From Plotosus lineatus (taxonomy: Eukaryota; Chordata; Actinopteri; Siluriformes; Plotosidae): a stretch of 64,000 nucleotides of DNA. Under the pieces are notes generated by a model. It searched no databases and was not told where the DNA came from. It worked only from the letters and a program-made list of their open reading frames with translations. Below are positions 50,514 through 64,000 of the stretch, in pieces (the stretch's first letter is position 1; each line of letters starts with the position of its first letter). The DNA lies in NCBI GenBank assembly GCA_024760905.1, contig CM045731.1, forward strand, positions 48,485,001-48,549,000, written 5' to 3'. The position numbers were made by a program, and so were the translations under genes.

Positions 50514-50910
50514 TGAATCTAATTATGTACACCGTTCACACAGTCACATGTATATAAATGCAATTAAATACATTACTTCAGTTGATGAATTTAATCCCAC
50601 TAGTGTCACGGGGAGGCAGTAGCCTCTCACATCCGACACGGGACAATTTATTTATTTGCAGTTTGTTCACTCACGCTAATAATGTACAAATAAAAACCCA
50701 ATGGTTTGAGAACAAAAAGCTAAGAAAGCATGACTGATTTACAACAGGAGATTCGCTTTTTCCCCCAAACCAGTCGCAAAAATTGTTGCGCGGCTTTTGC
50801 ACAATATTTGACCTGCAAAATGTTTGCTTACATGTGGAGTCACAAAACTTCTTGATGCAAATGTCAAAATCCCACCATAAATTAAAAAAAATAATTAATT
50901 CACATCATTC

Positions 50911-50944
<34 letters not shown>

Positions 50945-50960
50945 CACGCCTCAAGTGTGA
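50514..50960. other. Unassigned intergenic sequence
   Basis: T-run at 50912-50941. Nothing else recognised. Confidence 0.3.
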
Positions 50961-50964
50961 TCAA

Positions 50965-51245
50965 GGGCAGTGGTGGTCTAGTGGTATAGGGCGCAGGATT
51001 GCTGATCCTAAGGTTGGGGGTTCGAGTCCCCACAGGGTTGTCACTGTCCCCCCAGTGCAGCTAACTGGGTTATCAAATGCGAACCATGTCTCTCACTGTC
51101 TATGGTGAGAGGCATGTAAAAGAACCATTGCTGACTTTCGTAAAGAGTAGCTACGACCTGGAGAGGGATGGGCGCCGCCAGGCCAAATCAGCTCGAGTCT
51201 CGCCATGAAGGTGCCCCAACGACATCCGTGGATGTTAAGGGATAA
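50965..51245 (+). mobile_element. SINE family A head/core with a different 3' end
   Basis: Family A from GGGCAGTGGTGGTCTAGTGG to CTTTCGTAAAGAGTAGCTA (51152). Instead of the usual body it continues CGACCTGGAGAGGGATGGGC, CAGCTCGAGTCTCGCCATGA AGGTGCCCCAACGAC, ATGTTAAGGGATAAG. That could be a fourth tail or simply the flank of a truncated copy. Confidence 0.65.
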
Positions 51246-51900
51246 GTGAAGAAGTGTGATCACCCCTGAATGTGACTCTGATTATCCCCAAATAATGTTC
51301 AGCTGTTCTAATAGGACTTTCCTGCCATGAGACGAGTTGCATCTTACAGCCAAAGCCCTGGTTCACAAAGAGCTTACAATGTATCACGGGAATCTCACTG
51401 TTGAAAGGTATCATCCCATAGAAGGGTACGAAAGAAATTCCAAGGCATTCGATATACCACAGAAAATATGGCACAATGCAAATATGTGGATGTCCCTCCA
51501 AAATAATGAAAAGACAAGAAGACAACTGGTTCAGGAGGCTAGCAAAAGGCCTACAGCATCTTTAAAGGAGATGTAGGAATTTCAGGCAAGTACTATCTAA
51601 AGGCAGAGGAGGGCGGAGCTGCAGGATGAACAAAGGAGAGAGAGAGAGAGAAAAGGATGTGAGTGGGAAATACATCACACCTGGAAAGGATGTAATTAAG
51701 GAGTGTGTGCAGGATTGGGAGGTGCTAGGAGCAGAGGCCCTATCACGACCGACACTACTGTGACTGTTGTGTACCAAATTACAGTCCACCAAGGTATATT
51801 TGAGTTATCATGTGTGTCTCACGATGAGACCACAACATTTCGGTTTGGTGTCTTCAGTACCCGACCTGGGAAGTGAAATATGGGCTTTGTAATATGTGAC
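51246..51900. other. Unassigned sequence, probably an old repeat
   Basis: The text at 51255-51590 has the look of a repeat (CACAAAGAGCTTACAATGTA), but I cannot name it. (GA)n at 51629-51650. Confidence 0.3.
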
Positions 51901-51904
51901 AACA

Positions 51905-52172
51905 CTCAGTCACTTAATCCTACTAGCCTATCACACCCGGCTCCTGGTGAAGGTAGGGTACACCGTGAACAGCTCACCCGACCACCTCAGAGTCAACACA
52001 CACATGTCAATCAGCCTCTTATGCATGTATTTGGACTGTGAGAGGAAACCAGAGTACTCAGAGGAAACCAATGCAAGCTCCACACAAGAACGCTATCATC
52101 AAACCTGGACACGAACCCAGAAACTTCCTGCTGTAAATCGGACATGCTAACCACTATGCCCCTGTGCCGCCC
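51905..52172 (-). mobile_element. SINE family B
   Basis: Plus-strand tail first: CTTAATCCTACTAGCC, CACCGTGAACAGCTCACCCG, TGTGAGAGGAAACCAGAGTA; then the inverted head TGCTAACCACTATGCCCCTG TGCCGCCC. Confidence 0.85.
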
Positions 52173-52196
52173 TATGTGACAACGATTCTCATGTCT

Positions 52197-53665
52197 AAAG
52201 CGGACTCCAAAAAGTTGGAACACTATACAAATTGCGAATAAAAACTGAATGCAATGATGTGGAAGTGTCAACAAATCTCAAAAAAGTTGGGACAAGGCCA
52301 TTTTCACCACTGTTTGGCATCCCCTCTTCTTCTTACAACAGTCTGCAAACGTCTGAGGACCGAGGAGACAAGTTTCTCAAGTTTAGAAATAGGAATGCTG
52401 TTCCACTCTTGTCTAATACAGGCCTGTAACTGTTCAACTGTCTCGCGCCTTCTTTGTTGCACCTTCCTCTTTATGATGCACCAAATGTTCTCTATAGGTG
52501 AAAGATCTGGACTGCAGGCAGCCAATCATTTTCCTTCGTAGCCATGATGTTGTAATTAATGCTGCATGTGGTCTAGCATTATCAGGTTGAAAAATGCAAG
52601 GTCTTCTCTGAAAGAGTCGACGTCTGGATGGGAGCATATATTGTTCTAGAACCTGAATATACCTTTCTGCATTGACGGTGCCTTTCCAGATGTGCAAGCT
52701 GCCCATGCCACACGCACTCATGCAAGCGATACCATCACAGATGCAGCTTCTGAACTGAGAGCTGATAACAACTTGGGTTGCTCTTGTCCTCTTTAGTCCG
52801 GATGACATGGCTTCCCAGTTTTCCATAAAGAACTTCGAATCGTGATTCGTCTGACCACAGAACAGTTTTCCACTTTGCCACACTCAATTTTAAATGACCC
52901 TTGGCTTAGAGAAAACGCCTGCGCTTCTTGGTCCTGTTTAGAAATGGCTTCCTCTTTGTACTATAGAGTTTCAGCTGGTAACGGCGGATGGCACGGTGGA
53001 TTGTGTTCACCGACAATGGTTTCTGGAAGTATTTCCGAACACATTCTGTGATTTCCCTTACAGTAGCATTCCTGTTTGTGGTGCAGTGCTGTTTAAGGGC
53101 CCGAAGATCACCGGCATCCAGTATGGGTTTTTAGCCTTGACCCTTATGCACAGAGATTGTTCCAGATTCTCTGAATCTTTGAATGATGTTGTGCACTGTA
53201 GATGATGAAAACTTCAAACTCTTTGCAATTTTTCACTTCAAAACACGTTTCTGATGTTGCTCCACTATCTTTCTACGCAGCATTGGGGGGAATTGGTGAT
53301 CCTCTACCCATCTTCGCTTCTGAGAGACACTGCCACTCTGAGAAGCTCTTTTTATACTCAGTCATGTTGCCAGTGGACCTCATTAGTGGTAATTGGTCTT
53401 CCAGCTGTTCGTTATAAGTGCAGTTGACTTTTCCAGCCTCTTATTGCTACCTGTCCCAACTTTTTTTGAGATTTGTTGACGCCACGAAATTTAAAATCAA
53501 CACATTGTTTTCTTAAAATGATACAGTTTCTCAGTTTAAACTTTTGACCCTGTCAATCTATGTTCTATTCGGAATAAAATATTGAAATTTGGCACTTCCA
53601 CATCATTGCATTGAGTTTTTATTCACAATTTTTATAGTGTGCCAACTTTTTTGGAATCTGGTTTG
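52197..53665 (-). mobile_element. Tc1-like transposon, near full length
   Basis: Outer TIRs: left GGACTCCAAAAAGTTGGAAC, ATGCAATGATGTGGAAGTG; right, reverse complement, AGATTCCAAAAAAGTTGGCA with the same ATGCAATGATGTGGAAGTG. TA flanks both ends (52195-52196, 53666-53667). A second pair, AATCTCAAAAAAGTTGGGAC and its complement, lies further in. Confidence 0.9.
52304..53310 (-). pseudogene. Tc1-like transposase, broken
   Basis: Minus-strand order: degenerate N-terminal helix-turn-helix region (53310-52900), WQSGKLFCGQTNHDSKFF around 52860 (first catalytic position, Asp apparently lost), GMGSLHIWKGTVNAERYIQV, YMLPSRRRLFQRRPCIFQPD NARPHAA (second Asp), then in another frame CSPDLSPIENIWCIIKRKVQ (Glu) and a C-terminal RRLQTVVRRRGDAKQW. 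Stops and frameshifts make it non-functional. Confidence 0.88.
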
Positions 53666-53715
53666 TATTCATATATCTTAGAAGCCTTGTTCTTCATTCT
53701 TGTATTTCTTTGTTG

Positions 53716-54038
53716 AAACATTTAATCCTATTAGGGACGCAAGGACTCCAGAGTCTATCTCGCTGACACTGGGTAAAAGCAGGGTACACGCTGCACAGCT
53801 TACTAGCTCATTTTAATACCAACACACATGCACACAAGTGTGGACACTCACATCTCCGGGCAATTTGTAGTAGGCAGTCAACACTAATGTGCATGTCTTT
53901 GGACTGTAGGAGGAAAATGGGTTACTTCGAGGACATCCATGCAAACACAAGGAAAACATACCCAGAAATGCTGTCACCAAGGCCACGACATTCTTGCTAT
54001 AAGGAGGATGTGCTAACCTCTGCACCATCGTGCCGCCA
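53716..54038 (-). mobile_element. SINE family B, full length
   Basis: Plus-strand CATTTAATCCTATTAGGGAC, GCTGCACAGCTTACTAGCTC, CTTTGGACTGTAGGAGGAAA, and inverted head GTGCTAACCTCTGCACCATC GTGCCGCCA. Confidence 0.85.
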
Positions 54039-54331
54039 TAACAAATATGCAATACAGTGCGTGCATTTTGTCGATATGACCCTAAAAAAGAAGCACTTAA
54101 AACGTGTTAACTTTCTTTAGCAGATGAGTTCTTAATAGCAGCTGCTGTTGCTTTAACCTTTAAAAATTCCAGCCAGTTTCCACCCTCTCATAGGTATTTC
54201 CCTAAAGCAATGTAAATAACAGGTCATAGCATGCAGCAGTAAAACCAAAGATGATTAAAACTCAGTGCCGTTGAGAAACAGGGGGTGCTAAAGTTGCCAG
54301 AGTGTAAAGACTTCACTTTGCCGAATACTCA

Positions 54332-54337
54332 TGAGAC

Positions 54338-54372
<35 letters not shown>

Positions 54373-54383
54373 AAGAGAGAGTG
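54332..54383. repeat. (GA)n microsatellite
   Basis: Imperfect GAGAGAGAGAAAGAGAGA run. Confidence 0.85.
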
Positions 54384-54479
54384 TATGTGTTAAAATGAGT
54401 GGGCAGAAACAACAGCAGAGGAGGAACTGTACTGAAAAACTGTTCTCTCTTTCTTTTTTTCCCAGTCTGTAAGTGATTT

Positions 54480-54640
54480 CATGTTCAAGCTGCAGCTCTG
54501 CTGATGGTGCGTGAGTGTGAGAGTCAGGGCTCCAGTGTTTGGTCTACACATTAATACGAGGGAGACGGTACATCTTGTTGCTTGGTTGAACGTTTCACAG
54601 GAGGCCAATGTGAGCGGTGGCGAGAGTAAGCGTTGGGTGA
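54480..54640 (+). promoter_or_regulatory. Possible 5' untranslated exon of the ARHGAP4-like gene
   Basis: Non-repetitive sequence ending in a strong donor (CGTTGG-GTGAGTC at 54637). The coding start at 56321 follows an acceptor (TTCTAAGCAG, 56297), so an upstream non-coding exon is expected, and this is one candidate. No core promoter motif supports it. Confidence 0.25.
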
Positions 54641-54649
54641 GTCTACGAA

Positions 54650-55350
54650 ATGTCTGTTCTGTAAAGGAACAGTATTTAGACTGTATTGATTATCGGTTAC
54701 AGAAAGTAAGCTTGTATCACACACAGTTCATTAAATGACAATATCAGGAATCAGAATTAATTTTTATTGAATAATTATACAGAAATTACATTTTTAACCA
54801 TTTAAATCGTACCTGACGCAGATATTTTGTTGCAAGAAATTGCTGAATTGTCATAGATGCTTCCAGAAGCTGATTTTGAGCCATTGTTTTAATAAACAGC
54901 CATCAGGTATACAATATGAATGCTTTATCTTCTAGTTTTCTTATTTCATTTAAGGAGAAAGAGGAAGTTTTTTGACAGCTCACAGAAAGAAAAAGAGAGG
55001 GTGAGAAAAAGAGAAAAAGAGAGAGATAGAAGTGACTCATGGTGAGAGTTAGTTGCTGAGGTATGATTTGTTCACGCTTCTGTTGCTCCTAACACAGGAA
55101 GCACATTCTCTTCCCTTTTTCTGATGCCTGGTGCATCAGCCGCCACGTGAACCACGAGTGAACTGGTTTTGCAGTTTAAAACCCTGTGTGCTGTACATGA
55201 TTACTGAAGTTCAATCGAGACTGAAACTGGTACTCCATGTGTACAATTTCTATCCACACTGATATATTTATATTTATAGCCGTGATTCTCCTGCTTGTAT
55301 CTTGAGACACATTATTAGTGACTGAACCTTATTTGAACCTGAATACATTT
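54650..55350. other. Unassigned sequence upstream of the ARHGAP4-like gene
   Basis: Purine-rich at 54950-55030 (GAAAGAAAAAGAGAGGG). No gene recognised. Confidence 0.3.
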
Positions 55351-55354
55351 TAAA

Positions 55355-55672
55355 GGTGGCATAGTCCACCTCACAGCAAGAAGGGCCTGGGTTCAGGTCC
55401 CAGGCTTGGCAAGGTTGTTTCTGTCTGGAGTCTGAATTTTATCCCCAAATATGCATGAGTTTACTCCTGGTATTCTAGTTTAGTCCGACAGTCCAAGTGG
55501 CTAGATGTGCACATTAGGCTAACTGGCTACCATTAGTTGTTAGTGTGAGTGTGGTCGGGCGAGCTGTTTGGGGTGTACGATCAACACCTTCACTCTGTGT
55601 CGGCTGAGATAGGGTCCAGCCTCCCTGCAACTTAAACGGGATTAAGTGGGTCAGCAGAGGAATGAAAAGTGA
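55355..55672 (+). mobile_element. SINE family B
   Basis: AAGGTGGCATAGTCCACCTC ACAGC, AAGAAGGGCCTGGGTTCAGG, GGGCGAGCTGTTTGGGGTG, TCGGCTGAGATAGGGTCCAG. Confidence 0.85.
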
Positions 55673-55689
55673 GTGAAATTGAGTGAGTA

Positions 55690-55985
55690 ATAACTTTGCA
55701 CGGTAGAGTACCGGTTATCATGTCTGCCTCACAGCAAGAAGGTCCTGGGTTCAAGTTCCGGGCTTGGGTGTTTCTGTGCTGAGTTTGCATGTTCCCATGC
55801 TCGTATGGGTTTTCCCAGGGTACCCCAGTTTCCTCCGACAGTTTAAAGGTTTGCCCCTAGGCGTAAACTGCTGTGCGTGTTGGGCCTGAAAAGATCTAGT
55901 TGCTTGTTCACTGCCCAGTGTTGGCTGAGATAGGCACCAGCTCAATTGGTAACCCGTAATGGGATCAAACATGATCAATAGCTTC
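55690..55985 (+). mobile_element. SINE family B, tandem with previous copy
   Basis: TTGCACGGTAGAGTACCGGT, TGTCTGCCTCACAGCAAGAA, GGTCCTGGGTTCAAG, GTTGGCTGAGATAGGCACC. Same orientation as the copy at 55355-55672. Confidence 0.85.
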
Positions 55986-56320
55986 AGCCCTATGTACACA
56001 TAAAACATGATTCTGGTGTTGCATATAAACGTCACCCCCATGGTGTTGCATCTGCATCTCCACAAATGCACAAGTGCTACTTTTGCACATGCTATATTTA
56101 GTTCCTTTGTAGGGTATCAGTTTTTTTTTCTTTCGTCAGTACAATGCATCGGGGGCGTGAGTGGGGCTGTCACTTTGAATGAAAGAAACAGGCTCACGTG
56201 TCGAGTATGGCTGCTATTTATTGTGTAATCTTTTATACCTATCATAAGGCAGTATGGTTCATTTTGACATCATTTTTCCATTTTGTATTCTAAGCAGATT
56301 TCCTTCCTGTCTGCGCCACA

Positions 56321-59938
<3,618 letters not shown>

Positions 59939-60068
59939 GTGAGTGCACGATATTTAGATTCTCATTCTTTCTCCTCATCACAAACTCCTGTGTAGTCCAT
60001 ACCCTCAAAAACATATCTGTTAAAAATCCTGACAGTATAACTGTTTATCAGGATATTGACCAATATTT

Positions 60069-60269
60069 GGGCAGCATGAGGTATTGTGGTTGGAACATCC
60101 GCCCGACAGCAAGGAAATCCTGGGTTGGATTCCTGGGATCAACGAGGCTGTTTCTGTGCAGAGTTTGCATGTTCTGATTATGTTGGCATTGGTTTACTCC
60201 TGGTATTCCAGTTTCTTTCAACAGTCCAAAGAAACACACATGAGCTTAATTGCATTTCGATGTGAATGG

Positions 60270-60330
<61 letters not shown>

Positions 60331-60468
60331 TATGTTGGCTCTGTGATGGGCTGGAAAGCTGTTCAGCGTGTACCCCGCCTTCGCCTACCTTAGAGACGGC
60401 TGAGATAAACTCCAACCTCATACACCCTGTGACCTTAGTTGGATTAAGCAGTTCACCAAATGAAATAA
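60069..60468 (+). mobile_element. SINE family B with (TG)n expansion
   Basis: GGGCAGCATGAGGTATTGTG, (TG)n at 60271-60321, TGATGGGCTGGAAAGCTGTT, GACGGCTGAGATAAACTCC, TTAGTTGGATTAAGCAG. Confidence 0.88.
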
Positions 60469-60469
60469 A

Positions 60470-61160
60470 CTAACCAACATTTTGGTTGCCAGAAACTCAA
60501 TGAAACCTATACAAATGGTTTTCTGATAGATGTTTATATAGTCCTTAATAGTCCAGTCTACAGATACCAAATATGGCCTGTATCCTGACTCTTGGGCTTG
60601 TAAGATTAGTGGAGTTGCTTAGGGAGTGATCACACTGGAGGTGTGACAGAAAACCAACTGATGCAAATTTTGGAAATTTGTGTCAAGATTTTGTGACGCT
60701 GCATTCGTTTTGTGGATTAAATATACATATTGCACGTGAAAGTCGTGAGAAGATCACTCAAAAGTTTTTGTGACTGATTTGCCAGTAATTCACTTTGGTT
60801 TTGTTGTTTGGCAAAAAAAAAAAAAAAAAAAAAAAGAATCCCCTGTCCTAAATCAGTTGTGTTTTATTTGCTTTTTACTTTCAAATCATTCACTTTTTAT
60901 TCAAATGTTATTAGCACAAACAAAATGCAAATATAATATGAATGACGATAAAATGCACAGAATGCACGTTTCCTTGTCAACAAAAAATTTATAATTTGAG
61001 GACAAACCAATAACTTTGCAGCCTTCTGTGTTGTGTGTGGAGTTTGAGATTATTCCACGTTAGAACCTTGTATTGCAACATTCACCGAAATTTCAAACAT
61101 TCAAAATTTTTTGTTATGAATATGCGAACCAGGTGCCCAGAATGTAATGCCACAAATGTC
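60470..61160. other. Intron 4 sequence, unassigned
   Basis: A-run at 60813-60834. No gene or repeat family recognised. Confidence 0.3.
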
Positions 61161-61370
61161 ACACTTCTTCTTCTTCTTCTTCTTTTCTTTTCGGCTGTTC
61201 CATTCAGAGGATGTTCCCTGCATCAGCTTTCATCTGGCCCAATCCTCTGCATCTTCTACTCTTACTCCGACTACCTTCATGTCCTCCTTCACCATATCCA
61301 CAAATGTTTTCTTTGGTCTTCCTCTAGGCCTTCTGCCGGGTAGTTCCAACTTCAGCATCCTACTACCAAT

Positions 61371-62857
61371 TTACTCACTATCCCACCTCTGTACATGTCC
61401 AAACCATCTCAAACTAGCCTCTCTGACTTTGTCTCCAAAACGTCTCACATGTACTGTCCCTCTGATGTACTCATTCCTGATCCTATCCATCCTTGTTACT
61501 CCCAAAGAGAACCTCAACCAAAGAACAGCTCTGCCTCCTGTCTTTTCTCCAGGGCCACTGTTTTTAAACCATACAACATCGCTGGCCTCATCACTGTCTT
61601 GTACACTTTTCCTTTCATTCTTGCCCGATACCTTCCTATCACACATCACAACGGACACTTTTCTCCAACCATTCCAACCTGCCAGCACACGCTTCTTCAC
61701 CTCTTTTCCACACTCTCCATTGCTCTGGATTGTTGAGCCTAAGTACTTAAAATCCTCCACCTTCTTGATGTCTGCTCCCTGTAACCTCACCGTTCCTCTT
61801 GGGTCCTTCTCGTTCACACACATGTATTCTGACTTACTGAGGCTAACCTTCATTCCTCTCCTTTCCATGGCATACCTACACCTCTCTAGATTTTCCTCCA
61901 CTTGTTCTCTGCTCTCACTACAGATCACAATGTCATCAGCAAACATCATAGTTCATGGAGATTCTTGTCTAACCTCGTTTGTCAGCCTGTCCATCACCAT
62001 ACTAAACAAGAAGGGGCTCAGAGCTGACCCTTGATGCAGTCCCACCTCCACCTTGAACTCTTCTGTCATACCGATAGCACATCTCACCACTGTCTTACAT
62101 CTCTCATACATGTCCTGCACCACTCTAACATACTTCTCTGTGACTCCAGACTTCCTCATGCAATACCACAGTTCCTCTCTCAGCACTCTGTCATATGCTT
62201 TCTCCAGATCCACAAAGGCACAATGCAGCTCCCTCTGACCTTCTCTGTACTTCTCTATTAACATCCTCAAAGCAAACACTGCATCCGTGGTGCTCCTTCT
62301 TGGCATGAAACCAAACTGTTGTTCACAGATGCTGACCTCTGCCCTTAGTCTAGCTTCCACTATTCTTTCCCATAACTTCATCGTATGGCTCATCAACTTT
62401 ATCCCTCTGTAGTTGCCGCAACTCTGCACATCTCCCTTGTTCTTAAAAATGGGCACAAGCACACTTCTCCTCCATTCCTCCGGCATCCGCTCACTCTCTA
62501 AGGCCTTGTTGAATGTTCTTGTCAGAAAATCTACTGCTACCTCTCCTAGACACTTCCATCAGGACCAACTGCCTTTCCACTCTTTATCCTCTTCAATGCC
62601 CTCCTCACTTCTCCCTTACTAATCTTTGCTACTTCCTGGTCCTCAACAGTCACCTCTTCTACTCTTTTTTCTCTCTCATTTTCCTCATTCATCAGCTCTT
62701 CAAAGTACTCGTTCCATCTTCCCAGCACACTTCTGTCATCAGTCAATACATTTCCCTCTCTGTCCTTAATCATTCTAACTTGCTGCACATCCTTCCCATC
62801 TCTATTTTTCTGCTGTGCCACCCTGTATAAATCATTTTCTCCCTCCTTACTGTCCAA
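61371..62857 (-). pseudogene. RTE reverse transcriptase domain, frameshifted
   Basis: Three open stretches. 62857-62546: RWNEYFEELMNEENEREKRV, KRIKSGKAVGPDG. 62486-61953: PEEWRRSVLVPIFKNKGDVQ, FGFMPRRSTTDAVFALRMLI, motif A FVDLEKAYDRV, motif B LHQGSALSPFLFS. 61949-61371: motif C FADDIVICSES, FKYLGSTIQSNGECGKEVKK, LRFSLGVTRMDRIRNEYIRG. The active-site FADD is intact, but the stretches are in different frames. Confidence 0.9.
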
Positions 62858-62959
62858 CCTATCATAGAAGTCATCATACGCCCTCTGTTTGGCCTTGACA
62901 CCGCTACCTTTGCCTTGCGCTGTGTCTCCCTGTACTCCTGTTTACTCTCTTCAGTCCTG

Positions 62960-64000
62960 TCAGTGTCCACACTTCTTCTTAGCTAACCTCTTCCTTTGTA
63001 CACACTCCTGCACTTTCTCATTCCACCACCAAGTCTCCTTATCTACTGTCCTTCCAGAGGACACACCAAGTACTCTCCTACCTGCCTCCCTGCTCACATT
63101 AGCTGTCGTTGTCCAGTCATCTGGAAGCACTTCCTGGCCGCCCAAAGCCTGTTTCAACTCCTTGAAAACAACATGACACTCTTCCTTTTTCAGCTTCCAC
63201 CACTTTGTCTTCTGCTCTGCCTTTGCCATCTTCACCTCTCTTACCATCAGCATCATCCTGCACACCACCATCCTATGCTGTTTGGCAACACTCTCGCCCA
63301 CTACTACTTTGCAGTCACTGACTTCCTTCAAATTACATCGCCTGCACAAGATGGAGTTTACCTCTGTGCTCCTACCTCCGCTTTTATAAGTCAGCCTATG
63401 CTCCTGTCTCTTCTGGAAGAAAGTATTCACCATAGCCATTTCCATCCTTTTTGTAAAATCTATCAATATCTGTCCTTCTGTGTTCCTGTCCTGGATACCA
63501 AACCTGCCCATCACATCCTCGTCCCCTTTGTTGCCTGCATCAACATGTCCATTGAAGTCTGCACCAATGACCACTCTTTCACCTCTGGGGGTACTCTGTA
63601 TCACTTCATCTAACTCACTCCAGAATCTCTCCTTCTGTTCTAGCTCACATCCTGCCTGTGGGGCATAAGCACTAACAACATTGAACATCACACCTTCAAT
63701 TTCTAACTTGAGACTCATCACTCTGTCTGACACTCTTTTCACTTCTAGAACATTTCTGGCAAACCCCTCCCTCAAGATGACTCCTACTCCATTTCTCTTC
63801 CCATCCACACCATGATAAAACAGCTCCCTGCTCCTAAGCTTCTAGCCTTGCTAGCTTTCCACCTGGTCTCCTGAACACACAGTATGTCCACCTTCCTCCT
63901 CTGCATCATGTCAGCAAGCTCTCTACCTTTTCCTGTCATAGTTCCTACATTCAAAGTCCCTACTCTCAGTCCTAGACTCGTGCTTTTCTTCTTCTCTCTC
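62960..64000 (-). pseudogene. RTE endonuclease domain
   Basis: Open from 63808 to 62960: [77 protein letters not shown], then WWKLKKEECHVVFKELKQAL. Further 5' sequence with the start of the domain reaches 64000 in other frames. In STEVNSILCRR, Asn-Ser replaces the Asp-Tyr usually found at this position, so a catalytic residue appears lost. Confidence 0.85.

Larger units (their letters stand above)
61165..64000 (-). mobile_element. RTE-type LINE, nearly complete, 5' end outside window
   Basis: Antisense to the ARHGAP4-like gene. From the right edge leftward come endonuclease, reverse transcriptase and 3' UTR. The 3' terminus (61165-61205) reads, on the minus strand, GGAACAGCCGAAAAGAAAAG and GAAGAAG repeats. 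Coding is broken by frameshifts near 62860-62960, 62490-62545 and 61950, so it is not autonomous as it stands. EN with QETRWKG/SAYAPQ/GADFNGH places it in the RTE/BovB clade. Confidence 0.92.

Noticed and set aside
61147..62034. Plus-strand open frame of 295 codons
   Set aside because: It lies antisense to the RTE reverse transcriptase and its Ser/Pro/Leu-rich product is the complement of that coding sequence.

Overview
The window is repeat-rich vertebrate nuclear DNA, almost certainly from a ray-finned (teleost-type) fish. The evidence is spliced genes with GT-AG introns, several tRNA-derived SINE families, Tc1-like transposons, hAT and pogo/Tigger-like elements, RTE-type LINEs and dense microsatellites. 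Only two protein-coding genes could be reconstructed with confidence. There is no bacterial or CRISPR-like content.

Gene 1 (31217-45674, +) is a complete caspase-9 gene. It has ten coding exons with consistent splice phases and encodes about 430 residues: an N-terminal CARD, a linker, a large subunit with the catalytic His (ILSHG) and Cys (QACGG), an inter-subunit linker with two candidate Asp-Ala cleavage sites, and a small subunit. Two AATAAA signals follow the stop. Gene 2 (from 56321, +, running past the window end) starts an F-BAR RhoGAP of the srGAP/ARHGAP4 family; four coding exons (154 residues) are present. Both introns and flanks are packed with transposable elements. The last part of the window is a nearly complete antisense RTE LINE inside an intron of gene 2, if that gene continues.

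Layout: 1-6100 holds two dead Tc1-like elements, small DNA transposons with terminal inverted repeats (TIRs) and a 5'-truncated RTE LINE. 6700-12400 is the most repeat-poor stretch and has no recognisable gene. 12400-16300 has SINEs and an inverted-repeat element. 16700-19556 is a pogo-like element carrying other insertions. 19800-30600 is a SINE, LINE and microsatellite field. 30900-45700 is the caspase-9 locus. 45700-56300 is intergenic, with SINEs, a retroviral LTR with a tRNA-Pro-type primer site, a long AT array and a Tc1-like element. 56300-64000 is the ARHGAP4-like gene.

The most interesting signal is the modular construction of the SINEs. Family A has a tRNA-like head, a core, and a body that matches both the 5' UTR and the 3' end of the RTE LINE found here. 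At least five copies keep the family A core but carry instead the 3' tail of the unrelated family B. One family B copy carries a third, BovB-like tail, and one family A copy ends in yet another sequence. This looks like repeated tail swapping that lets SINEs switch LINE partners. Several nested insertions still show intact target-site duplications (TSDs), which gives a relative order of events.
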